A DNA stretch of 64,000 bases from CAZNNH01 sp964574335 (GTDB lineage Bacteria; Acidobacteriota; Vicinamibacteria; Fen-336), in the NCBI GenBank assembly GCA_964574335.1, contig CAZNNH010000014.1:1-64000 (forward strand). Direction: 5' to 3'. Below are positions 57,398 to 63,658 of the stretch, one piece after another; positions within the stretch are counted from its first letter, which is position 1; every line of letters begins with the position of its first letter. Both the position numbers and the translations under genes were made by a program. The notes below the pieces were generated by a model. That model saw nothing but the letters and a program-made list of their open reading frames with translations, made no database searches and was not told where the DNA came from.

Positions 57398-57460
57398 CTA
57401 CTTCTTCTTCTTGGCGGCCTTCTTGGCGGCCTTCTTTGGGGCGGCCTTCTTCACGGGCAT
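57398..57460 (-). CDS. 20-residue Lys/Ala-rich peptide, copy 1
   Basis: A 63-nt micro-ORF encoding MPVKKAAPKKAAKKAAKKKK, that is 20 residues of which 10 are Lys, all encoded by AAG. It resembles the Lys/Ala/Pro-rich tails of histone H1 and of bacterial HU/HctB-like DNA-binding proteins. Support for translation: an AGGGGGG SD sequence about 9 nt before ATG 57460, a TAG stop, and an intrinsic terminator soon after. A second cassette of the same length and same start MPVKK lies upstream. Function unknown; binding to DNA, RNA or anionic polymers is an inference. Confidence 0.6.
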   Translation of the reverse strand: MPVKKAAPKKAAKKAAKKKK

Positions 57461-57536
57461 GGTGTGAATCCCCCCTTCCAGCGTTCAGGTTCGGCCGGCG
57501 GCCCTAGCGCCGCCGACCCGTGACAGAACGGGTGGA

Positions 57537-57553
57537 GGGGTGGGATCCACCCC
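57537..57553. terminator. Hairpin after the second micro-ORF cassette
   Basis: GGGGTGG (57537-57543) pairs with CCACCCC (57547-57553) around a 3-nt GAT loop. It sits where copy 1 has its terminator, but there is no T-run, so it may attenuate or partly pass transcription to copy 1. A second 7-bp hairpin (57496-57515) follows. Confidence 0.4.
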
Positions 57554-57570
57554 CCCTATTCCCCGGGGCG

Positions 57571-57633
57571 CTACTTCTTCTTGGCAGCCTTCTTGGTCGC
57601 CTTCTTCTTGGCAGCCTTCTTCTTGACGGGCAT
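57571..57633 (-). CDS. 20-residue Lys/Ala-rich peptide, copy 2
   Basis: A 63-nt micro-ORF encoding MPVKKKAAKKKATKKAAKKK, 20 residues with 12 Lys, all AAG. ATG 57633 has a GGGGGG-containing SD sequence about 10 nt upstream, in the block AAAGGGGGGATTC that is also found before copy 1. It is the first cistron after the predicted TTGACA/TACGCT promoter. Equal length, shared N-terminus MPVKK, shared leader and similar downstream hairpins show that the two cassettes arose by duplication. Confidence 0.6.
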   Translation of the reverse strand: MPVKKKAAKKKATKKAAKKK

Positions 57634-57726
57634 CTTTGGGAATCCCCCCTTTCGGCGTCAGATTTGGTCCGACACAGCGCCCCTCTTCAACATCTCGGGT
57701 GATAAGGGGCTTGACATACTAGCGGT

Positions 57727-57755
57727 AGCGTAGGGACGCCAAAACAGCTTGTCAA
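57727..57755 (-). promoter_or_regulatory. Sigma70-type promoter for the micro-ORF pair
   Basis: The minus strand has TTGACA (57750-57755), a 17-bp spacer and TACGCT (57727-57732). Predicted start is near 57720, leaving a leader of about 87 nt to ATG 57633. It is one of few places in the window with a good -35 box. A plus-strand TTGACA at 57711-57716 makes an inverted CTTGACA/TGTCAAG pair across the region. Confidence 0.6.
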
Positions 57756-57956
57756 GGGTTTTTTTGATCCCCAACTCCTCCATGCCGCAGAGCCAAAGAG
57801 GCTTAGCCTGTGGATGGCGTGCCCGAATCGCTGGAATCCGCCCTAGGAGCGGCTTTCAGCGTGCCATGTCGCGGCGTCGGGCGCCGCGTGGACAAGAGAC
57901 GGGCCGCCGCGCCGGTGCCGGCAGCGCTCGCCGCCGGCGCGTTGCAGAATACTTGT
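57756..57956. other. Intergenic region between micro-ORF promoter and ddl
   Basis: A 201-bp stretch. It contains a perfect 8-bp inverted repeat CGCGCCGG/CCGGCGCG (57908-57915 and 57934-57941), 15 nt beyond the ddl stop, that could act as its terminator. A T7 run follows the micro-ORF -35 side. I see no convincing gene or RNA in the rest. Confidence 0.5.
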
Positions 57957-59036
57957 TTATATAGACGGGGAGGGCGGGGTGCGGGCTGCGGTACGCTTCC
58001 GATGACGTTCGAGCCCCAGCTCGACCAGCTTCACCAGCAGCGCCTGGTACGAAAGCCCAGAGGCTTCCCAGAGCTTGGGGAACATGCTGATCGAAGTGAA
58101 CCCCGGGATGGTGTTGATCTCGTTCACCAGCAGCCGCCCGCTTCCGCGCTCCAGAAAGAAGTCGACCCGGGCAAAGCCGCACGCGTCGACCGCCGTGAAG
58201 GCGCCGATGGCCAACCGACGGATCTCCTCGGCAAGCGCCGGCGTCACGCCAGCGGGGATCTCGAGCCGGGTCTGGCTGTCGGCGGCGTACTTGGAGTCGT
58301 AGTCGTAGAACTCCCGATCCGGGATGACCTCGCCCGGCACGGAGGCTGCGGGAGAGTCGTTCCCGAGCACCGAGACCTCGAGCTCGCGTGCGTCGATGGC
58401 GGTCTCCACCAACGCCTTGCGGTCGAGCTGCAGGGCCGCCGCCACCGCCGCTCGCAGGTCCTCCCGTCGGCCCACCTTGCTCACCCCCACGCTCGAGCCC
58501 AGGTTGGCGGGCTTGACGAAGAGCGGCAGACCGAGCGCCTCGACCAGCTCGTCCAGGGGAGGCTCGGCGCCCCTCCCCACCACCCGGAAGGCCCCCTGCG
58601 GTAGCCCGGCCGCCGAGAACAGCCCCCGCATCAGCTCCTTGTCCATGGCCGCCGCAGAGGCGGCGACCCCACATCCGACGTAAGGGATGGCCGCCAGCTC
58701 GAGCAGGCCCTGCACCGTGCCGTCCTCGCCGAACGGCCCGTGGAGCACGGGAAAGTAGACCTCGGGCGCGGCGACGACCACGGCGTCCTCGAGCCGACGC
58801 AGCCGCCCGCCATCCGTGGGGGTCGGCGCCAAGAATACGGGCACCCCGCCCCGCTCCTCGGGGAGCGGTCCCTTCTGCAGCCACCAGTCGCCGGCTCGGT
58901 CGATGAGGACCGGCAGCACTTCGTGGTGTGGGGCCAGGCCGGCGGCGACGGAGGCCGCCGAGCGCAGGCTCACGGCGTGCTCGCCCGAGCGCCCGCCGAA
59001 CAGCAACGCCACCTGGGGCCGTCTCCTCTTCGTCAT
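57957..59036 (-). CDS. ddl: D-alanine--D-alanine ligase
   Basis: A 359-residue ATP-grasp enzyme that joins two D-Ala for peptidoglycan precursor synthesis in the cytoplasm. LLFGGRSGEHAVSLRSA is the family N-terminus, VYFPVLHGPFGEDGTVQGL and the loop with Ser/Tyr follow, KPANLGSSVGVSKV binds ATP, and VNEINTIPGFTSISMFPKLW holds the metal ligands and the SxxxxP-like end. Length fits DdlA/VanA-type enzymes; the Tyr/Phe switch loop is not obvious enough to call lactate specificity. ATG 59036 lies 9 nt after a TAGACT -10. Confidence 0.95.
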   Translation of the reverse strand: MTKRRRPQVALLFGGRSGEHAVSLRSAASVAAGLAPHHEVLPVLIDRAGDWWLQKGPLPEERGGVPVFLAPTPTDGGRLRRLEDAVVVAAPEVYFPVLHGPFGEDGTVQGLLELAAIPYVGCGVAASAAAMDKELMRGLFSAAGLPQGAFRVVGRGAEPPLDELVEALGLPLFVKPANLGSSVGVSKVGRREDLRAAVAAALQLDRKALVETAIDARELEVSVLGNDSPAASVPGEVIPDREFYDYDSKYAADSQTRLEIPAGVTPALAEEIRRLAIGAFTAVDACGFARVDFFLERGSGRLLVNEINTIPGFTSISMFPKLWEASGLSYQALLVKLVELGLERHRKRTAARTPPSPSI

Positions 59037-59045
59037 GGCGGAGCC

Positions 59046-59051
59046 AGTCTA
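59046..59051 (-). promoter_or_regulatory. -10 element of ddl
   Basis: TAGACT on the minus strand ends 9 nt before ATG 59036, so the leader is only a few bases. Divergent from the tgt promoter. Confidence 0.45.
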
Positions 59052-59090
59052 AGCGAGGATCCCGGAAGCCGGATAGCCGACCCCGGGGCT

Positions 59091-59096
59091 TATACT
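59091..59096 (+). promoter_or_regulatory. -10 element of tgt
   Basis: TATACT ends 11 nt before ATG 59108. The leader would be about 5 nt with no SD sequence. Confidence 0.5.
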
Positions 59097-59107
59097 CCCG
59101 CCCGAAC

Positions 59108-60253
59108 ATGCTCTCCTTTCGCCTCGAAGCGCGCTGCGGCCGAGCCCGTGCCGGTCTCCTCGAGACGCCCCACGGAACCGTGCCCACCCCCGCCTTCATG
59201 CCGGTGGGAACGGCCGGCGCCGTCAAGGCCGTGACCGGCCGCGACCTGCGCGAGGTCGGGGCCCGGCTGCTGCTGGCCAACACCTACCATCTGATGCTCC
59301 GCCCCGGTGATTCCCTGATCGCCGAGCTGGGGGGACTACACGGCTTCACCGGATGGGGCGGCCCGTTCCTCACCGACAGCGGCGGGTACCAGGTCTTCAG
59401 CCTGGCCGGGCTGCGCGACCTGTCGGAGGAGGGGGTGCGCTTTCGCAGCCACCTGGACGGCTCTTCTCACCTGCTGACACCGGAACGGTCCATTGGCGTG
59501 CAGATGCACCTGGGCGCGGACCTGATCATGGCCTTCGACGAGTGCCCGCCCTTCCCGGCCTCACACGAGGCGGTGGCGGAGGCCACGGCGCGCACCACAC
59601 GCTGGGCCCAGAGATCGCGGGCGGCCCACAGCCGTCAGGACCAGTGGCTGTTCGGGATCGTCCAGGGCGGGGTCTTCCCCGACCTTCGCGCGCAGAGCGC
59701 CGAGGAGCTGATCGCCCTCGACTTTCCGGGCTACGCGATCGGCGGCCTCTCGGTGGGCGAGCCCAAGGCCGACCGCGACCGGGTCGTGGAGCTGCTGGAT
59801 CAGGTCCTGCCGGTGGAGCGCCCTCGCTACCTCATGGGAGTGGGCACCCCTGACGACATCGTCGAGGGCGTGGCCCGCGGCGTGGACCTGTTCGACTGCG
59901 TGCTGCCGACGCGCAACGCGCGCAACGGGCAGCTCTTCACCTCGGAGGGGCGGCTGTCGATCCGAAACGCCCGCTACCGCAGCGACCCCAGGCCACCCGA
60001 CCCGGGCTGTCGGTGCCTGACCTGTCGCACCACCAGCCGGGCCTATCTACGCCACCTCCACATGAGCCGTGAGATGGCGGCCGCCACCCTGATGACGATC
60101 CACAACCTGGCCCACTACCTTGACACCCTCACTCAACTGCGGCAGAGTATCCTTTTGGACCGCTTCGAGTTCTTCCGCGAGGAGAGGCTTCGCAAGGGCT
60201 CGGACGTGGCCGGTCCGAACGCCCCGAGCCGCGTTCCCGGCCAGGGGCCCTGA
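59108..60253 (+). CDS. tgt: Queuine tRNA-ribosyltransferase
   Basis: A 381-residue TIM-barrel enzyme that exchanges guanine-34 for preQ1 in tRNAs with GUN anticodons. LANTYHLMLRPGD, DSGGYQVFSLAGL and SIGVQMHLGADLIMAFDECP contain substrate-binding and catalytic positions; GIVQGGVFPDLR, GLSVGEPK and the nucleophile region DLFDCVLPTRNARNG are intact. The zinc site is CRCLTC with a later His in RHLHM. The C-terminal tail after FFREER is short and disordered-looking. It heads the classic tgt-yajC-secD-secF order. Confidence 0.96.
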   Translation: MLSFRLEARCGRARAGLLETPHGTVPTPAFMPVGTAGAVKAVTGRDLREVGARLLLANTYHLMLRPGDSLIAELGGLHGFTGWGGPFLTDSGGYQVFSLAGLRDLSEEGVRFRSHLDGSSHLLTPERSIGVQMHLGADLIMAFDECPPFPASHEAVAEATARTTRWAQRSRAAHSRQDQWLFGIVQGGVFPDLRAQSAEELIALDFPGYAIGGLSVGEPKADRDRVVELLDQVLPVERPRYLMGVGTPDDIVEGVARGVDLFDCVLPTRNARNGQLFTSEGRLSIRNARYRSDPRPPDPGCRCLTCRTTSRAYLRHLHMSREMAAATLMTIHNLAHYLDTLTQLRQSILLDRFEFFREERLRKGSDVAGPNAPSRVPGQGP

Positions 60254-60318
60254 AGCCAGCAGGAGACCACAAACAGGTGGGGGGATCGTGGTCGAGCGCC
60301 CCCACAGGGACAGGAATC

Positions 60319-60651
60319 ATGGACAGGAGCAGCCTCTTGGCCTTGGCCGGCCCCGCCCAGGGCGGCAACGAGAACCCGATGGCCAGCTTCGTCCTGATGG
60401 GGATCATCTTCGCCATCTTCTACTTCATCCTGATCCGGCCCATGAGGACCAAGCAGAAGAAGCTGGAGGACCTGGTCAAGGCCCTGAAGCCGGGGGACAA
60501 GGTGATCATCAACCCCGGCATCTACGGGACCGTCGAGGGCATCGACCAGGACACGCTGCTTGTGCGCATCGCCGACAAGACCCGGATCCGGGTCTTGCGA
60601 AGCGCCGTGGCCGGTCTGCAGGAGGCCCCCGACAAGGAGGGAAAGAAGTAA
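60319..60651 (+). CDS. yajC: Preprotein translocase subunit YajC
   Basis: A 110-residue membrane protein with one helix at about residues 22-43 (ASFVLMGIIFAIFYFILIRP) followed by the family signature RPMRTKQKKLEDLVKALKPGDKV. YajC associates with SecDF. ATG 60319 has AGGA 3 nt upstream; an earlier in-frame ATG at 60277 adds a Ser/Gly-rich stretch unlike YajC. Followed after 3 nt by secD. Confidence 0.93.
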   Translation: MDRSSLLALAGPAQGGNENPMASFVLMGIIFAIFYFILIRPMRTKQKKLEDLVKALKPGDKVIINPGIYGTVEGIDQDTLLVRIADKTRIRVLRSAVAGLQEAPDKEGKK

Positions 60652-60654
60652 GCC

Positions 60655-62307
60655 ATGCCTCCCGCTCTACAGAATCCTTTCGTGCTCTGGTTCGTGCTCA
60701 CAGCCGCCCTGGTGGGGCTGGTCTACGCCTGGCTCCGCAAGGAGCTGCGGGTGCGGGCCGTCCTCTACGGCTCGTTCGTGATCGCCTGCCTGGTGATGAT
60801 CTGGCCGCCGTTCGATACCGCCACCGAGAAGGGGAAGATCCACCTCGGGCTCGACCTCCGCGGGGGCATCCACCTGGTGATGCAGGTGGTCACCGACGAC
60901 GCCCTCAACGCCACCGTCGATGACTCGGTCCAGACCCTGCGGGACCAGCTCACCCGGGCGGGCATCGTCTACGGCGAGGCCAAGCGCATCGACAGCCGGT
61001 CGTTCTCGGTGGAAGGGGTCGAGCCGGCGCGGGTCAAGGACGCGCGTGGCCTGATCCGGGACTACTTCCGGGACCAGGAGTGGCAGATGCGTGAGTCCTC
61101 CGATGGGAGCTTCCTGGTCCGGATGACCGAGCCGTACGCCTTCAGCCTCAAGCAGCGTACGGTCCAGGAGGCCATCCGCACGCTGGAGCGCCGGGTCAAC
61201 CAGCTCGGCGTCTCGGAGCCGGTGATCGCCGAGCACGGCAGCACCGGCGACCAGATCCTGATCCAGCTCCCCGGCGTCAGCGATCCGGAGGCGGCCAAGC
61301 GGGTGATCACCACCACCGCCCAGCTCGCCCTCAAACTGGTCGAGGACGAGGCCCCCACCCGAGAGTCGTTGCTCGAGTCGCACGGAGGCTCCATCCCCGA
61401 CGGCATGGAAGTGGTCGACGGGAGGGGCCAGCAGTCCGGCCAGCGCACCTTCTACCTGGTGCGTCGTGAGGCCGTCATCACCGGCCGAGACCTCAAGAAC
61501 GCCCGCGCGGGCATCGATCCACAATCCAACACCCCCGACGTCCAGTTCTCTCTGCTCCCGCAAGGTGCGTCGAAGTTCAAGCGCGAGACCGGCCGCAACG
61601 TCGGGAGACAGCTCGCCATCATCCTCGACGGGAGCGTCGAGTCGGCGCCGAGGATCAACTCCCAGATCGGCGACAGCGGAGTGATCACCGGCCAGTTCAC
61701 CGCCCAGGAGGCGGACGAGCTGGCCAAGGTGCTGCGCGCCGGCGCGCTGCCGGCCACCCTCCGCTACCTCCAGGAGCTGACCGTGGGCGCCTCGCTGGGC
61801 CGCGACTCGATCCGCTCCGGCGTCCTCGCCTCGCTGGTGGGGATGAGCCTGGTGGCCGCCTTCATGCTCTTCTACTACCGCCTGTCCGGCATCAACGCCA
61901 TCGTGGCCCTGACCGTCAACCTGATCATCCTGCTCGGGGCGATGGCCTACTTCGGCGCCACCCTGACGCTCCCCGGCATCGCCGGCGTGATCCTGACCGT
62001 GGGTGTGGGGGTGGACACCAACGTCCTGGTCTTCGAGCGCATCCGAGAGGAGCTTCGAGCCGGCCGTACCGTGAGGGCTGCGGTGAGCACGGGCTTCGAC
62101 CGGGTCTGGATCACCATCATCGACACGCACACGACCGCCTTGATCGCCGCCGCGCTTCTGTTTCAGTTCGGCACCGGGCCCATCAAGGGCTTTGCGGTGA
62201 CCCTCTTCATCGGCTTGGTGGCCAACGTGTTCGCCTCGTTCCTGGTGAGCCGCTTCATCTTCGAGTGGGTCCTGGGCAAGCGCCAGGTCGCCTCTCTCAG
62301 CATCTAG
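60655..62307 (+). CDS. secD: Protein translocase subunit SecD
   Basis: A 550-residue RND-family protein. An N-terminal membrane helix pair, then the periplasmic P1 domain from GKIHLGLDLRGGIHLVMQV, the P1 head and base, and five C-terminal helices with GASLGRDSIRSG, GVGVDTNVLVFERIREEL and the RxxGxx region used for proton transport. It uses the proton gradient to pull exported proteins through SecYEG. ATG 60655 follows yajC by 3 nt. Confidence 0.96.
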   Translation: MPPALQNPFVLWFVLTAALVGLVYAWLRKELRVRAVLYGSFVIACLVMIWPPFDTATEKGKIHLGLDLRGGIHLVMQVVTDDALNATVDDSVQTLRDQLTRAGIVYGEAKRIDSRSFSVEGVEPARVKDARGLIRDYFRDQEWQMRESSDGSFLVRMTEPYAFSLKQRTVQEAIRTLERRVNQLGVSEPVIAEHGSTGDQILIQLPGVSDPEAAKRVITTTAQLALKLVEDEAPTRESLLESHGGSIPDGMEVVDGRGQQSGQRTFYLVRREAVITGRDLKNARAGIDPQSNTPDVQFSLLPQGASKFKRETGRNVGRQLAIILDGSVESAPRINSQIGDSGVITGQFTAQEADELAKVLRAGALPATLRYLQELTVGASLGRDSIRSGVLASLVGMSLVAAFMLFYYRLSGINAIVALTVNLIILLGAMAYFGATLTLPGIAGVILTVGVGVDTNVLVFERIREELRAGRTVRAAVSTGFDRVWITIIDTHTTALIAAALLFQFGTGPIKGFAVTLFIGLVANVFASFLVSRFIFEWVLGKRQVASLSI

Positions 62308-62315
62308 GGGCTGTC

Positions 62316-63422
62316 ATGGAGCTACTCAAAGACCCCAAGATCGACTTCCTGGGCAAGGCCCGGCTCTTCGTCACCGTGAGCGCCCTGATCGTGATCAGCA
62401 GCGCCGTCCTGGTTGGCACCCGCGGGATGCTCTACGGCGTCGAGTTCTCCGGTGGCACCCAGCTCGTGGTGCAGTTCAGCGAGCGGCCCGAGCTCGACAA
62501 GATCCGCTCGGCGGTGACCGGGGTGGCCCCCGGCGCCACCATCCAGACCTTCGACGAGGTCACCAAGAACGAGGTGCTGATCCGCATCGCCGACGTCTCC
62601 GGGGCCCCGGACGAGCGAGTTGCCGGCCCTGCCGCGGGCACCGAGGCGCCGGGCGAGGGCGCGACCGCCCCTGCCGCGGGCACCGAGGCGCCGGCCGAGG
62701 GCGCGACCACCCCTGCCGCGGGCACGGAAGCGCCGACCGAGGGAGTCGCCGGCCCGGCCGCCACCGCCCCTGGAGCGCCGGGCGAGGCCGCCCCGCCCGA
62801 GGAGATCGGCGAGTTGGCCCGGCGTGCGCTGGGCGCGCTGGCGACGCAGTACCCGACCAACCCGGTGCTGGGCTCCTCCGCCGAGATCGTGGGCCCGATC
62901 GTCGGCGCCGAGCTGCGGCGCAAGGCGATCCAGCTCACCGTACTGGCTCTCCTGTTCCAGCTCGTCTACATCGGCGTTCGCTTCAAGGGGCCGGTGTGGG
63001 GCAGCGGGGCCGCCATCGCCGTGCTCCACGACGTGCTGGTGACCCTGGGTGTGCTGAACCTGGCCGGCTACGAGATCACCCTCAACGTGATCGCGGCCCT
63101 GCTGACGATCGTGGGCTACAGCGTCAACGACACGATCGTCATCTTCGACCGGGCCCGCGAGAACCTCCGGCAGCACCGCAAGGCCCCGTTCCCCCAGGTC
63201 GTCAACGACTCCATCAACCAGACCTTGAGCCGCACCCTGATCACCAGCGTCACCACCTTCATCGCGGTGCTCGGCCTCTACCTGTTTGGTGGCGAGGTGC
63301 TGCGAGGTTTTGCCTTCACCATGCTGGTGGGCATCATCACCGGGACCTACTCCACGGTCTACATCGCCACCCCGATCGTGGTCTGGTGGCGGGGCCGCGG
63401 GGCCAAGCCGGCGACATCTTAG
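62316..63422 (+). CDS. secF: Protein translocase subunit SecF with a periplasmic tandem-repeat insert
   Basis: A 368-residue SecF, longer than the usual 290-320. The N-terminal helix with IDFLGKARLFVTVSALIV, the FSGGTQLVVQF periplasmic strand, and the C-terminal five helices with GYSVNDTIVIFDRARENL are family hallmarks. Residues about 106-147, in the small P1 domain after IADVSG, are three perfect-length 14-residue repeats of AAGTEAP(x)EGAT(x)P, Ala/Pro/Thr/Glu-rich and probably extended. Such inserts are not a normal part of SecF and may be a linker or surface spacer. ATG 62316 is preceded by GGGG. Confidence 0.93.
   Translation: MELLKDPKIDFLGKARLFVTVSALIVISSAVLVGTRGMLYGVEFSGGTQLVVQFSERPELDKIRSAVTGVAPGATIQTFDEVTKNEVLIRIADVSGAPDERVAGPAAGTEAPGEGATAPAAGTEAPAEGATTPAAGTEAPTEGVAGPAATAPGAPGEAAPPEEIGELARRALGALATQYPTNPVLGSSAEIVGPIVGAELRRKAIQLTVLALLFQLVYIGVRFKGPVWGSGAAIAVLHDVLVTLGVLNLAGYEITLNVIAALLTIVGYSVNDTIVIFDRARENLRQHRKAPFPQVVNDSINQTLSRTLITSVTTFIAVLGLYLFGGEVLRGFAFTMLVGIITGTYSTVYIATPIVVWWRGRGAKPATS
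62631..62756 (+). repeat. Three 42-bp tandem repeats in secF
   Basis: Units at 62631-62672, 62673-62714 and 62715-62756 begin GCCGCGGGCAC and share most bases; they encode AAGTEAPGEGATAP, AAGTEAPAEGATTP and AAGTEAPTEGVAGP. Unit length is divisible by 3, so copy-number change would keep the frame. Confidence 0.9.
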
Positions 63423-63466
63423 CGCCACGGCGACGGCGGTGTCGGGTCGCGCGCTCCTTGTGGCGC
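63422..63466 (+). terminator. Inverted repeat abutting the secF stop
   Basis: GCGCCAC (63422-63428) overlaps the last base of the TAG and pairs with GTGGCGC (63460-63466), loop 31 nt. No T-run. Downstream, CCCCCG/CGGGGG (63531-63549) forms a second small hairpin before the next promoter. Confidence 0.4.
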
Positions 63467-63642
63467 CCGGTGCCGCCCGCCATCGGCCGTCACAAGCTCG
63501 ACGGATGTCTTTTCACATCCCGCCCCGTCTCCCCCGTATCCTTCGGGGGAACAACCGGTTGAGGGGGACGCTGGGGTCACGGCGAGAGGCCGTGCTGGAA
63601 CCCGGCTGCGGCCGTCAGCGTCGAAACCCCTAAGGGACCGGA

Positions 63643-63651
63643 TGTTACAAT
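63643..63651 (+). promoter_or_regulatory. Extended -10 of the TonB-like gene
   Basis: TGTTACAAT: TGn extension with -10 TACAAT ending 7 nt before ATG 63659. Transcription should begin at or very near the start codon. The 220 bp before it carries only the two hairpins noted. Confidence 0.55.
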
Positions 63652-63658
63652 GACAACG

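Noticed and set aside
57492..57516. Hairpin CGGCGGC/GCCGCCG as a possible riboswitch or attenuator
   Set aside because: Only one 7-bp stem with a small loop and no conserved ligand core, so it is listed only as a hairpin between the cassettes.
57658..57783. A 41-residue minus-strand frame beginning MEELGIKKTLDK upstream of the micro-genes
   Set aside because: It contains the TTGACA/TACGCT promoter and has no SD sequence, so it is probably chance.
57749..57964. A 71-residue plus-strand frame between the micro-genes and ddl
   Set aside because: No SD, no promoter in the right place, Arg/Ser-rich composition and an overlap with the ddl 3' end.
60667..63428. Long minus-strand frames opposite secD and secF
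   Set aside because: Asp/Val/Gly/His-rich antisense frames with no motif; secD and secF are certain.
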